A stretch of DNA of 64,000 bases from Anaerohalosphaeraceae bacterium (GCA_037479115.1 JBBFLK010000004.1:1-64000), one strand, 5' to 3'; shown: positions 1 through 8,461, numbered from the stretch's first letter. Made by a program: numbers and translations. The notes: generated from the letters alone by a model not told the origin.

Positions 1-166
1 GGTTGCTGAAATCCCCGAATGTAACCGTCGCATTAAAGTTTTGAACAAAAAAGTCAATGATGGCCTGATTGCCGGTCTGGCTCGTCCCGGATACGGCAAT
101 ATTCAGGCCCTGACTGGTTCCGACAAACACCCCCACAAGCATCAAAACAACTATACTGATTCTCAT
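1..166 (-). CDS. Secreted protein, 3' part beyond window edge
   Basis: Only the first 55 codons lie in the window; the rest is off the left edge. The ATG at 164-166 follows a strong ribosome-binding site (AAAGGAGAT). The N-terminus is a typical export signal: MRIS, then a hydrophobic stretch (IVVLMLVGVFVG), then TSQG and a mature start near LNIAVSG. It is the next gene downstream of two PEP-CTERM genes on the same strand, so it may be a third member of that tandem family, but the diagnostic C-terminus is not visible. Function unknown. Confidence 0.6.
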   Translation of the reverse strand, partial: MRISIVVLMLVGVFVGTSQGLNIAVSGTSQTGNQAIIDFFVQNFNATVTFGDFSN

Positions 167-218
167 CTTAAATCTCCTTTCAGTTTTGTTGCAAAGGGGT
201 CTTTTGTCACACTCCGCC

Positions 219-280
219 ATTTCAGCCGGGCTGCTGATGGTTCGGAGGCGCCGCCCCATCAGCAGGTTCCGACCGAAGAA
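219..280 (-). repeat. Hairpin-forming direct repeat, copy 1
   Basis: A 62-bp segment, repeated at 1067-1128 with one mismatch (position 274 versus 1122). It contains 10-bp inverted arms CTGCTGATGG/CCATCAGCAG around a GC-rich loop. It begins 9 bp beyond the stop codon of the PEP-CTERM gene at 289-951. No U-tract follows on the minus strand, so it is not a classical intrinsic terminator. Confidence 0.85.
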
Positions 281-288
281 AAAAGCGT

Positions 289-951
289 TCATTTCCGTTT
301 TCTGAGCAAGGTAAGGGTGCCCAGACTCAGCAAGGCCATAATGGTCGGTTCGGGAATGGAAACGACAGAAACCGTAATTTCATCTATCTGCACGATTCCG
401 GTCCCCGTACTTTTCAGGAGAATGCCGAGCGTACCGCCGACCGCTGCAGGCGTGGCCGGAATTCCAACAGAATCAGAATACCAGACCCCATCCGGCATCC
501 AGGAATTAATGTTCTGGACATAGCTGCCGAATACATTGTCCGGATGGTTATAGAACAAAGAAGCCGTCCACTGCCCCGTACCGGTCCAGCCCCACACACC
601 GGCTATATACTTAATGAAAAACACATCCCCAGCCTGGATGGTATAGGAGCTCATTGTGTAGGCCGCATCGCCGGCGGACATAAAGCCCGCATTCTTATGA
701 ACATCGGTATAAGCCTGGGTCAGCCACCAGGCACCCGGTCCTTCAACCCCTGCATCGTTCAGCGGGCCGGTGGAAGGATAGTTTGTCCATCCAAGGATCT
801 CCGTGGCCCACGGAGCGTCAAAGCCTTTAAACGGCCAGGAAGTCACAGTCCCGGAATCAAAATCGATGTTCACAAATGAATCGATAACCACCATTGCCTG
901 TGACCCTGCAGCCAACGCAGCCGCCATAAATAGAACCAATACTTTTTTCAT
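289..951 (-). CDS. PEP-CTERM sorting domain protein
   Basis: A 220-residue exported protein. The N-terminal signal peptide (MKKVLVLFMAAALAAGSQA) is followed by a Gly/Trp/Thr-rich, probably beta-sandwich domain without an assignable family. The C-terminus is a classical PEP-CTERM tripartite signal: IPEPT, a hydrophobic helix (IMALLSLGTLTLL) and a basic tail (RKRK), at about residues 198-220. Family knowledge: such tails are cut by an exosortase, releasing the protein to the cell surface or matrix; no exosortase is in this window. The ATG follows GGAGG with about 7 nt spacing. It lies between two similar genes on the same strand and shares flanking repeats with the gene at 1142-1852. Ligand or enzymatic role unknown. 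Confidence 0.9.
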   Translation of the reverse strand: MKKVLVLFMAAALAAGSQAMVVIDSFVNIDFDSGTVTSWPFKGFDAPWATEILGWTNYPSTGPLNDAGVEGPGAWWLTQAYTDVHKNAGFMSAGDAAYTMSSYTIQAGDVFFIKYIAGVWGWTGTGQWTASLFYNHPDNVFGSYVQNINSWMPDGVWYSDSVGIPATPAAVGGTLGILLKSTGTGIVQIDEITVSVVSIPEPTIMALLSLGTLTLLRKRK

Positions 952-1006
952 CTCTTAATCCTCCATCCAAAAATACTTGTTACCATTTCAGTCCGCGTAC
1001 ACGATA

Positions 1007-1021
1007 TCACACACTTCACAC
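1007..1021 (-). promoter_or_regulatory. Shared upstream element, copy 1
   Basis: TCACACACTTCACAC (written on the plus strand) lies 56 bp upstream of the PEP-CTERM start at 951. The same 15 bases occur at 1910-1924, 58 bp upstream of the next PEP-CTERM start. Nearby bases (CGTAC, ATATC/CTATC) are also partly kept. It could be part of a promoter or an activator site. The spacing argument is direct observation; the function is inferred. Confidence 0.5.
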
Positions 1022-1066
1022 CTGTTCTCTTGCCCTGCGATGCATGAGTCCTTTTCTCTGTTTCGG

Positions 1067-1128
1067 ATTTCAGCCGGGCTGCTGATGGTTCGGAGGCGCC
1101 GCCCCATCAGCAGGTTCCGACTGAAGAA
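1067..1128 (-). repeat. Hairpin-forming direct repeat, copy 2
   Basis: Second copy of the 62-bp element at 219-280, with the same CTGCTGATGG/CCATCAGCAG arms. It lies 14 bp past the stop codon of the PEP-CTERM gene at 1142-1852. Placement after both genes suggests that it was duplicated with them or acts as a 3'-end stabiliser or Rho-type termination aid. Confidence 0.85.
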
Positions 1129-1141
1129 GAGAAGAGAACTT

Positions 1142-1852
1142 TTAGCGTTTTCGTCTGAGAGCAAGCACTCCCAGCCCCAGCAGAGTCATGCTCGCCGGCT
1201 CAGGAATCATCGTGATTTTCAGGTTGTCAAACAGCCAGATTTGTTCCCAGGCCGGTGTGCCGGCAGCAACCGCCCAGCCCGGCCAGCCCGGACCGCCGAT
1301 TTCAATCTGCCAGGTCGTGTCTGTCAGATCCCAGGCACTTCCGTTCCACCAGTTTACGGTCAATTCCGAAAGATTCTTTTCCACATGCACCCAGCCGGCG
1401 GCCTGCGTGAAGTTCATAATACCCGAGCCCCTGCCGACGCCGTTGCCCGTTCCGGTGAGCACAAAGAATTCAAGCGCGATGGGGTCCCAGCTGCCCGAAA
1501 CGTTCTTGATATCAAACGAAATGGTGTAGTCTGCCGGATTGGTGCTGGTGTTTCCGGACACGGTAATCGTCCACTTGGAGCCGAAACGCGTGTTCACAGA
1601 CGCAGTGCCCTGAGAATTGTCAATCAGGCCCACATGTTTGACAACCGTATTGTAGGGTGCTCCCTCGCTTGCATAAACAGCCGTATGGCTCTTGACAAAA
1701 CCGTTTGCCGTATCGCCGTCAATCCAGTTCCAGGCCGGAAAACCGGCGCCGATGGTCTCGCTGTTGTAATCATTGGAATAGACCGTCACAACAGCGGAAG
1801 CTGTGCCCGCTGCACATATCATTGCCAACAAGAAAATCCCCGTACCTTTCAT
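1142..1852 (-). CDS. PEP-CTERM sorting domain protein
   Basis: A 236-residue exported protein. I chose the ATG at 1850-1852 because GGAGGAAAGACG stands directly before it and it opens a normal signal peptide (MKGTGIFLLAMICAAGTASA); an in-frame start 12 codons upstream is less likely. The middle resembles a carbohydrate-binding-like beta-sandwich (aromatic and Gly-rich, for example the NWIDGD and SFDIKNVSG stretches), without firm family assignment. The C-terminus is a PEP-CTERM signal (IPEPASM, hydrophobic segment, RRKR), expected to be an exosortase substrate. It is the upstream member of the tandem and shares both its upstream element and downstream hairpin with the gene at 289-951. Confidence 0.9.
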   Translation of the reverse strand: MKGTGIFLLAMICAAGTASAVVTVYSNDYNSETIGAGFPAWNWIDGDTANGFVKSHTAVYASEGAPYNTVVKHVGLIDNSQGTASVNTRFGSKWTITVSGNTSTNPADYTISFDIKNVSGSWDPIALEFFVLTGTGNGVGRGSGIMNFTQAAGWVHVEKNLSELTVNWWNGSAWDLTDTTWQIEIGGPGWPGWAVAAGTPAWEQIWLFDNLKITMIPEPASMTLLGLGVLALRRKR

Positions 1853-1909
1853 CGTCTTTCCTCCGAAAATGTGGTTATTCTTCCTCAATCCCTTTCGTAC
1901 GCTCTATCC

Positions 1910-1924
1910 TCACACACTTCACAC
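1910..1924 (-). promoter_or_regulatory. Shared upstream element, copy 2
   Basis: Second copy of TCACACACTTCACAC, 58 bp upstream of the PEP-CTERM start at 1852, in the short gap after the pseudopilin gene. See copy 1 at 1007-1021. Confidence 0.5.
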
Positions 1925-2015
1925 ATCTATTCACGAAGTCAGGGAAACAAACAAGGGATATGCTGCCGCCCGGGATTGCTGCGTTTCATCACCCATGTCT
2001 TCTCCCGCCTGTTTT

Positions 2016-2894
2016 TCACCACCAGAAATACTGACCGAACTGAATCTGTGTCCGGAGGTCCTGCCGCCGTTTCCATTCCACATGTCCGTCGGCAAACGCC
2101 ATGTTGGCCCCGGCGACGTCCTTGCGGTTGGAGCCCGGTTCGGACTGACGAGCCAGATGGTTGGCCCTGTCATACAGTCCGTAGGCGCTGTACAGTCCGC
2201 CGGCCACCTCTGTAAAATTGCATCCGCCCGGCGGGGCCTGCACGTAGCCGGAAGCGGCTGTGCCGCTGTACTGGCTGAGCACATTGTCCACAATCATCAG
2301 TGTTGCACTGCTGTTATTCAGCGTGGTCAGTTTGCGAATCCAGACCGCCCGCACTCCGCTCAGCAGCCGATCCGGATACCGGGAGGTCGGAGGATTGCTG
2401 GCGTAGTTGACCCGGTCAAACAGATAGTTGTAGGACATCACGCGAAACTCCTGCCGCTGGCGGGCCTCCGGCAGACGGCTCTCATCCCGCAGAGGCAGCG
2501 GGCCGGTCACCGCACCGGGTACCGGCGGCTGATAGTCTGAATCGCCCACCCAGGAAAACTGCCAGAACCGCCCGTCGTCGGAGCTCTTAAACCGGTTGGA
2601 CGGGCAGTAAAACGACTTCTGATCCAGCCCGGCATACTGCATAATCTGATTGCTGCACCAGAAGGACAGGTCCTGAAGCCAGTTGCCGCCTTCATTGAGC
2701 GGAACCGAGCCGTCATTCTGTTCGGCATACAGACGAATCCCCTGCGCCTGGGAGCGGATATTGTTGCTGCAGACAACTTTATACGAATATTCCTTCGCTC
2801 GGCCCAGCGCCGGAATCATAATCGACAGCAAAAGACCGATAATCGCAATCACCACCAGCAGCTCAATCAGGGTAAATCCGTATGCTCTTCTCAT
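2016..2894 (-). CDS. Pseudopilin-like secreted protein (GFTLIELLV N-terminus, DGHV C-terminus)
   Basis: About 292 residues. A six-residue leader (MRRAYG) is followed by FTLIELLVVIAIIGLLLSIMIP, the prepilin peptidase cleavage and methylation motif with the conserved Glu at +5. The periplasmic domain ends with MAFADGHVEWKRR, the FADGHV signature of the planctomycete pseudopilin families often labelled DUF1559 or H-X9-DG. AGGAGA lies 12-13 nt before the chosen ATG; an alternative ATG at 2918 would add eight residues. It lies 41 bp after the FecR-domain gene, so it is probably cotranscribed with the ECF sigma and FecR genes. It could be a minor pseudopilin of a type II secretion-like system or a free surface protein; the family role is not established. 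Confidence 0.85.
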   Translation of the reverse strand: MRRAYGFTLIELLVVIAIIGLLLSIMIPALGRAKEYSYKVVCSNNIRSQAQGIRLYAEQNDGSVPLNEGGNWLQDLSFWCSNQIMQYAGLDQKSFYCPSNRFKSSDDGRFWQFSWVGDSDYQPPVPGAVTGPLPLRDESRLPEARQRQEFRVMSYNYLFDRVNYASNPPTSRYPDRLLSGVRAVWIRKLTTLNNSSATLMIVDNVLSQYSGTAASGYVQAPPGGCNFTEVAGGLYSAYGLYDRANHLARQSEPGSNRKDVAGANMAFADGHVEWKRRQDLRTQIQFGQYFWW

Positions 2895-2935
2895 AGATTT
2901 TCTTGCTCTCCTTTCCATGCATTTTTCTTTCTTTT

Positions 2936-4606
2936 CTATTCGAGAATCAAAACCGGTTCGGCGAACAAGCACCAGTCGCTGTCAATCGTGGTCACCCACT
3001 GACCGTTAAGAAACCGATTGGGGGCATCGCCTCCGTCGGTAGTCATCAGGGTCAGGAAGCGGTCGTTTTCCGACAGCTCAATTTCTGCAAAATCGAACTG
3101 TCCGACTTTGACCTGGGATTTCCAGAAGCGAGGTTTTCCGTCCACCAGCACCCAGAAATCGGCGTTGGCGGCTTCCGGACGAATCGCATTCCCCTCAATT
3201 CCAAAGTAAGAGCGGAATCGGACAATTTTGACGCCCGGCAGGTCTTTTCGAAGCGCCTTGAGGTCATACGTAATCCCCATATTCGCATGCATCACCAGAC
3301 AGTTCACAAAAGGCGGAACCGCCTGGGAGTAGTTTTCCGGAACAGGCCACGGGAACGGCCGAAGAGAGGCGACTATGCTGGTAAACCACCAGCCGCTGGT
3401 GACGGGACATTCCTGAAAGATATGTCCCCGAGAACTGACAATCTGCGGCATTCGCCCGTTGGGGATGAACACCCCGTCCACATAGTCCAGACTCGGCGTC
3501 GGACGGTACAGGTTGGGGGATTCCTGATTGTGAAAAAGAATGGTCGAAGCGCGTCCGGTTGACGGGTCGATGCCCATCTCGTTTTTGCCGGTTCCCAGCC
3601 CGTTGCCGCCGGAGGCTATATCCGCCAGATTCAGCTGCGTCTGTCCGCGCCAGATGATACCGGTCTGCGAGTGGATATGGCGGACGAACGAATCTTTTTT
3701 GAGCGGAATATCCTGAATTGTTCCATTTCCGGCGATTGCCTTGGCCTGGCCGCGGGCGATTTCCACGTGATTTTTTGGATTGCTGCCCGTGCCGGAAATC
3801 AGCAGGGTTTTGCCGGACAGCACATGGACCTCCGTCTGCCCGTCGGGCTCTGCTTTGACGCCGAATTCCGTGCCCAAATCGATGATTTTCGAGTTGGCGG
3901 TGCTGACGATAAACCCAACGGCGTGGGAAGGAACGATGGCATACAGCCGTCCGAAATTCAGATGCACCTGGTCCTCGGTAAGAATCTCGAATTTGGCCGG
4001 ACCTTCCAGAAGGAGCGTGCTGCCGTTGTCAAAAGCCAGTTTCACAATTCCTTCGTACAGCAGCAGAGGCTCGGATTTGGTCACTAGACGGCTGCCGTTC
4101 TGAATCGGCTGCTTAGTGCCCCATTTGGCGTTGTAGGAATCGGAAACCGTCGCCACCTCCATTCCGCTTCCGGGCGGTGAGAAAAAGGCATACACAAGAA
4201 CAAAGAAGAGAGCCGCGGAGGAGAGGACCAGTGAATAAATCGAAAATTTGCTGACACGCGGTGCTGTTTTGAGCTGCAGCTGGGGCTTTTCCTCGCGGGG
4301 TTCTTCTTTGGGGGCCGGCGGCACTTCTACAGCCGGCGCCGATTTTTCCTCATGAGCCAGCTCACCCCAGAACCGCTCGTCGATGGAGCTGTCGGCCAGC
4401 AGCGAGGCGGCTCCGGAAGGAAGCTCGCTTTGAAACTTGGTCCGAACCGTGTTGTAGTGAATGACAAACTCGCAGTAATGCCTGACCAGCTCCGGATGCG
4501 CCGCGAACAGCTCATCCAGCTGCTGAATCTCTTCATCGCTGATGGTATTCTCCAGCAGCTTCAGAATCAAAGTATCAATAAGCCGTCTGTTCGGATACGA
4601 ATTCAT
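2936..4606 (-). CDS. FecR-domain membrane protein, probable partner of the ECF sigma factor
   Basis: 556 residues. The N-terminal cytoplasmic helical part (about 1-85; DEEIQQLDELFAAHPELVRHYCEF) resembles the short anti-sigma-like segment found in FecR homologues. A Pro/Glu-rich linker and one membrane helix (about 121-143) follow. The periplasmic FecR-like domain (about 170-300) contains LLLEGPAKFEILTEDQVHLNFGRL and IDLGTEFGV stretches, and the C-terminal part (about 330-556) is an unassigned beta-rich module. Its start codon overlaps the sigma gene stop (ATGA), implying translational coupling. By analogy with FecI/FecR it should transmit an envelope signal to the sigma factor, either inhibiting or activating it. 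Confidence 0.88.
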   Translation of the reverse strand: MNSYPNRRLIDTLILKLLENTISDEEIQQLDELFAAHPELVRHYCEFVIHYNTVRTKFQSELPSGAASLLADSSIDERFWGELAHEEKSAPAVEVPPAPKEEPREEKPQLQLKTAPRVSKFSIYSLVLSSAALFFVLVYAFFSPPGSGMEVATVSDSYNAKWGTKQPIQNGSRLVTKSEPLLLYEGIVKLAFDNGSTLLLEGPAKFEILTEDQVHLNFGRLYAIVPSHAVGFIVSTANSKIIDLGTEFGVKAEPDGQTEVHVLSGKTLLISGTGSNPKNHVEIARGQAKAIAGNGTIQDIPLKKDSFVRHIHSQTGIIWRGQTQLNLADIASGGNGLGTGKNEMGIDPSTGRASTILFHNQESPNLYRPTPSLDYVDGVFIPNGRMPQIVSSRGHIFQECPVTSGWWFTSIVASLRPFPWPVPENYSQAVPPFVNCLVMHANMGITYDLKALRKDLPGVKIVRFRSYFGIEGNAIRPEAANADFWVLVDGKPRFWKSQVKVGQFDFAEIELSENDRFLTLMTTDGGDAPNRFLNGQWVTTIDSDWCLFAEPVLILE

Positions 4607-5133
4607 TCGAACCTCTGAACGGGTTGAGCGGACAAAGTCTTTTTGATGCAGAACCGCAGCCAGTCCAGCGCCTGAGCAATATGGTTGTAGAGCGTGCTGA
4701 CAGGCTGGCCGAACTGGACGGACAATTCTTTGACGGAAATATTGTCCGAAAAATGCAGTTTCAGCAGAGAGCGCCGCCTGGCGTCCAGTTTTTCACAGCA
4801 GATATCCAGGGCCTTCAGGCGAGTGGACAGCTCCTCTGATGATTCAACTGCCAACTCGGCGGCCTGTTTGTAAAACTCGTTGCGGAAAAGCTTCTTGGTC
4901 TTTTCGTTCCGCCGCAGATATTCAAAACATTTGTTTTTGGCGATTCGAATGGCCCAGGCGGAAAAATTCGTTCCTTCCTCAAACTGGTCGAACTTTTCCC
5001 ACAGCGTCGCCGCGGTTTCCTGAAGCAAATCATCGGCGGCGCTGGGATTGTGAACAATCACCAGGATAATGGAGTGCAGCCGGTTCTGGATGCTCGTGTA
5101 CAAGCGGAAAAATTTTGCACTCTTTTTATCCAT
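4603..5133 (-). CDS. ECF sigma factor (Rhodopirellula/Verrucomicrobium-type)
   Basis: 176 residues from the ATG at 5131-5133; a GTG eight codons upstream is possible, and neither start has a strong Shine-Dalgarno. Region 2 is clear (FFRLYTSIQNRLHSIILVIVHNPSAADDLLQETAATLWEKFDQF, then NFSAWAIRIAKNKCFEYLRR). Region 4 contains RRRSLLKLHFSDNISVKELSVQFGQPVSTLYNHIAQALDWL, a helix-turn-helix for the -35 element. It overlaps the FecR-domain gene by four bases, giving a sigma/regulator pair. Targets are unknown; the neighbouring pseudopilin and PEP-CTERM genes and the upstream GH32/transporter genes are the natural candidates. Confidence 0.92.
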   Translation of the reverse strand: MDKKSAKFFRLYTSIQNRLHSIILVIVHNPSAADDLLQETAATLWEKFDQFEEGTNFSAWAIRIAKNKCFEYLRRNEKTKKLFRNEFYKQAAELAVESSEELSTRLKALDICCEKLDARRRSLLKLHFSDNISVKELSVQFGQPVSTLYNHIAQALDWLRFCIKKTLSAQPVQRFE

Positions 5134-5265
5134 AATTATCCGTTCAAATCGCCCCACGTCCTGAAAAACGGCATTCCAAAGCCGCTTCCTTAAGGGATAA
5201 TGAACGACTGGTGAAAAATTCTAAAAAAGTGAAAAATGAATAATATGGTAAGATAAGTTAGGCCA

Positions 5266-5291
5266 TATTCCTCGAATTAAAACAAGGAATA
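5266..5291 (-). repeat. Inverted repeat between GH32 and sigma genes
   Basis: TATTCCT (5266-5272) and AGGAATA (5285-5291) form a 7-bp stem with a 12-nt AT-rich loop in the 169-bp gap between the GH32 stop and the sigma start. There is no U-tract. It could be an operator or weak transcript hairpin; nothing else recognisable lies in this gap. Confidence 0.4.
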
Positions 5292-5302
5292 CTCCAGTTA
5301 TG

Positions 5303-6829
5303 TTAATCTTGAGAAAGGCCGGATTGCTTATCGATAGAATTCAGCTGCCAAATTCGGATAGACTCGAATCGGGCTTGGCCATTATTTGAAAACAGATAGA
5401 CATAGTCCCAATCCTGTTCAGGGCAAGGCGACAAAACCCGACTGATGCACTGGCGGCCGTTATTAATATAGATTTCAACGACACTATTGTCTAAAAACAG
5501 ATGGAGTACAACGGGTTCATTGCCCGACAATGGAACCTCTCGGTCCCCCACAGTCAGCCGGTTCGCCTGTCGGGTAATCGCCAATCCGTCGGTTCCGTCT
5601 TCTTTACAGAGGACAATCAATCCGCATTCGGAGGCGTCGGCAGGGACGATTTTCATTTTGACTTCGAGCTGTTTTCCGCGGATGTCGAGAGGAATCCGCT
5701 GGTTTTCGAGAAGAATTTGCTTTTGCTGCCAAAGCGGACCTCGCAGCGACTTCAGTTCCGGCGCCGGCGTCTGGAGCAGTTCTCCTCTATCTGAAAGGGT
5801 CAGAACCCGCGGCAGGGACATACACCCGTTCCAGCCCTTTGTGTTCTGAAACCCCCGCAGCCAGCCGAGCAGAATGCGCCGTCCGCGGCGGTCAATCAGC
5901 ACATTCGTGCCGTAAAAGTTCTCGCTGGCATCCGCCAGGCCCCGATGAACGGTCGTAAACGTTCCCTGTTTTGCATCGAAATCGCCTACAAAGTACTCCA
6001 CCGGCCCATACGGCGAAATCAGCATCACAAAGCGGTTTTCCAAAGGAAAGAAATTCGGGCATTCGATGCTGTGCAGTTTCGGGTCCGGATGCCGAAAGAG
6101 AATCCCTCTGTATGTCCACTTCAGCAGGTCCCCCTGCCGGGCTTCATAGAGAAACGCCGCGGCCCGGTTTCCCTCGCCGGCCGGCAGCCGTCCGCCCAAA
6201 ACCAGATAGGTTTTCCCCTCCGCACAAAACACAAACGGGTCCCGCCACTCTTCAATCGAAAGGCCGCCGTGGTCCTCCATTTTCAGGACAGGATTGCCGG
6301 CGTATTTTTCCCACACGAGCAGGTCAGGAGAGCCGACAGCCGCCCACTGTTCGGGCAAAGGATGCCCGATGCTCGTATAGAAGATAAGCGGCTGGTTTGC
6401 GGAATTCAGCGTCAGACAGCCGGAAAAAACATGTTCTTCGCCTTTTTCGCGGGAGGGCCACAGGGCAATCGGCAGATGTTCCCAATGCACCAAATCCCGG
6501 CTTCGGGCGTGTCCCCAGTGGATCGTGCCCCACTGGTCGCCGTAAGGGTTGAGCAGATAAAAGATGTGATAGTAGCCCCTGTAATGGAGCACGCCGTTGA
6601 TGTCGTTCATCCATTGAGCCGGCGCAGAAAAATGATAGGCCGGACGCATCGGGTCGGCGGCCGCCTCGGGCACACGAGCCAGCATCGATTCCATCGCCCG
6701 AACAACAGCCGGATTTGGGCGGTGCGGCTCTGCAGAGGCCGGATGTTCGACCAACCTTGCGCAGCCGGCCTGAAAAACAGCGGCGGCGACCGCAAATACC
6801 ATTCGTCTATAACGCTCCGGCCGATTCAT
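5303..6829 (-). CDS. Exported glycoside hydrolase family 32 (fructan/sucrose hydrolase) lipoprotein
   Basis: 508 residues. The start at 6827-6829 has GGAG seven bases upstream and opens a lipoprotein signal with lipobox FQAGC (Cys23). GH32 hallmarks are present in order: WMNDING with nucleophile Asp76, the RDP triad in EEWRDPFVF (transition-state stabiliser) and SIECPNFF with the acid/base Glu. A five-bladed propeller catalytic domain (about 60-360) and a C-terminal beta-sandwich (about 370-490) fit GH32. Ile replaces the usual Pro in the WMNDPNG motif. It should release fructose from sucrose, inulin or levan outside the cytoplasm. It follows the sugar porter gene after a 19-bp gap, so hydrolase and uptake are probably one operon. 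Exact substrate cannot be read from sequence. Confidence 0.93.
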   Translation of the reverse strand: MNRPERYRRMVFAVAAAVFQAGCARLVEHPASAEPHRPNPAVVRAMESMLARVPEAAADPMRPAYHFSAPAQWMNDINGVLHYRGYYHIFYLLNPYGDQWGTIHWGHARSRDLVHWEHLPIALWPSREKGEEHVFSGCLTLNSANQPLIFYTSIGHPLPEQWAAVGSPDLLVWEKYAGNPVLKMEDHGGLSIEEWRDPFVFCAEGKTYLVLGGRLPAGEGNRAAAFLYEARQGDLLKWTYRGILFRHPDPKLHSIECPNFFPLENRFVMLISPYGPVEYFVGDFDAKQGTFTTVHRGLADASENFYGTNVLIDRRGRRILLGWLRGFQNTKGWNGCMSLPRVLTLSDRGELLQTPAPELKSLRGPLWQQKQILLENQRIPLDIRGKQLEVKMKIVPADASECGLIVLCKEDGTDGLAITRQANRLTVGDREVPLSGNEPVVLHLFLDNSVVEIYINNGRQCISRVLSPCPEQDWDYVYLFSNNGQARFESIRIWQLNSIDKQSGLSQD

Positions 6830-6848
6830 TGACGCACTCCTTGCGATA

Positions 6849-8267
6849 TTATCCGACAGCCAGTTGTTTCTGCATCTGCTCAAGCGGTACGCCTTTGGTC
6901 TCCGGCATTACGAACAGCACCCAAAGGAGCTGGCCGACCATACAGAGCCCGTACAGGGCAAAGATTCGCCAGCCGAGCTGTTCGGCAAACATCGGAAACG
7001 TCTGAGAAATCAGGGCTGCCATAATCCAGTGGGTAAAACTGCCCAGAGCCTGCCCACGAGCCCGAAGGGCATTGGGGAAAATCTCGCTGATGAAGACCCA
7101 GATGACGGCCCCCTGTCCGAAGGCGTGGGCGGCAATAAAAAGGATAAAGCCCGCCAGAACCATTACGCCGCCGGCGCCGGAATAAAAGGCCCAGGCGACG
7201 ATGCTCAAGCTGAGGATGTATCCGATGGAGCCGGCCAGCATCAGTTTTTTGCGTCCGAAATGGTCAATGACCGCCAAAGCCGCCATCGTAAAGACCAGAT
7301 TGGTCAGCCCAATGATAACCGACTGGGCCAGGGCGGAGGTGCCTTCCGCTCCGGCCATCTCGAAAATCCGCCGCGTGTAGTAAATCAGAGCATTGATACC
7401 GGACAGCTGGTTAAAGACGGCAATCATCACCGCCAGCAGGATGGGTTTGAGATACTTGCGGCGGAAGAACGGCTCCTTCAAACTGGCGGCGTCTTCTGTA
7501 AGGGACTTCTGAATTGCCCGCAGCTCCTCCTCCACATCGCCGCTGTCAGTGCCGACCTGATTGAGCACGTCTTTGGCTTCTTCAAGGCGGCCCTGAGCAA
7601 CCAGCCATCGCGGGCTTCGGGGCACGCCGAACAAAAGAAGAAAGAATGCCGCTGCCGGAAAGGCCTCTACGCCGAACATCCAGCGCCATTCCCACGCCCC
7701 CAGATTCATCAGACTGATAAGCCAGTTGGACAGATACGCCAGCAGAATCCCCAAGACGATGTTAAACTGGGTAATAGCAACCAGCCGACCTCGCAAACGT
7801 GCTGGGGAGATTTCGGCGATGTACATCGGGGAAATGACGGAGGCCCCGCCGACTGCCAGCCCGCCGATAAAGCGAAAGATACTGAAGGAAATCATCCCCC
7901 AGGCCAGGGCACTGCCGACCGCCGAGACAAAATAGAGAATGCCGAGCACCTTCAGAATCGTCCGCCGTCCATACCGGTCGGCGGGTCTTCCGAACAGCAG
8001 CGAACCGATGACCGTGCCGAGCAGGGCGCTGGCAACCACCGTCCCGTGCCAGAAAGAGGTCTTCTGCAGGACGGGAAGCGCCTCCTCGCTTTGACCGGCG
8101 GGAAGGTCCGGACGCCCGAACCATTGAGCCGCCGAAAGATACTGATTGTGATAGAGCCGCTCGAGGGTCTTTTCGGCGCCGGAAATGACGGCGGTATCAA
8201 AGCCGAACAGCAGGCCCCCCAGCGCCGCTACGAGAGCACTTTTCAACAGAATCCCTTGTTTTTCCAT
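6849..8267 (-). CDS. MFS sugar porter (GLUT/XylE family)
   Basis: 472 residues with about 12 hydrophobic segments. Sugar-porter signatures are visible: GGLLFGFDTAVISGA near the N-terminus, DRYGRR between helices 2 and 3, a PRSPRWL motif at the end of helix 6, DHFGRKKLM in the second half and the terminal PETKGVPLEQ. It is likely a proton-sugar symporter in the inner membrane. Unusually, the loop after helix 1 is long and polar (about residues 30-75). The gene precedes the GH32 gene by 19 bp, which suggests fructose or another GH32 product as substrate (inferred). GAGAAG lies just before the ATG. Confidence 0.93.
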   Translation of the reverse strand: MEKQGILLKSALVAALGGLLFGFDTAVISGAEKTLERLYHNQYLSAAQWFGRPDLPAGQSEEALPVLQKTSFWHGTVVASALLGTVIGSLLFGRPADRYGRRTILKVLGILYFVSAVGSALAWGMISFSIFRFIGGLAVGGASVISPMYIAEISPARLRGRLVAITQFNIVLGILLAYLSNWLISLMNLGAWEWRWMFGVEAFPAAAFFLLLFGVPRSPRWLVAQGRLEEAKDVLNQVGTDSGDVEEELRAIQKSLTEDAASLKEPFFRRKYLKPILLAVMIAVFNQLSGINALIYYTRRIFEMAGAEGTSALAQSVIIGLTNLVFTMAALAVIDHFGRKKLMLAGSIGYILSLSIVAWAFYSGAGGVMVLAGFILFIAAHAFGQGAVIWVFISEIFPNALRARGQALGSFTHWIMAALISQTFPMFAEQLGWRIFALYGLCMVGQLLWVLFVMPETKGVPLEQMQKQLAVG

Positions 8268-8388
8268 GGCTGCTTCTCTTTCAGGGGCATTTTAACCCCG
8301 ACCTCGATTTTGTTTTGCAAAAGCTTTATTAATAATTGATTGAAAGAGGGGAAATTGGAAGAAAAAGAGGCACAATTGATAGGAGAAC

Positions 8389-8461
<73 letters not shown>

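Noticed and set aside
219..1128. Intrinsic terminators at the PEP-CTERM hairpins
   Set aside because: The inverted arms are good but no U-tract follows on the minus strand, so they are listed as repeats instead.
977..2215. Long plus-strand open frame of 412 codons
   Set aside because: It is antisense to a PEP-CTERM gene and the pseudopilin gene, both with clear motifs and ribosome-binding sites; its own translation has low-complexity Arg/Pro/His composition typical of a shadow frame.
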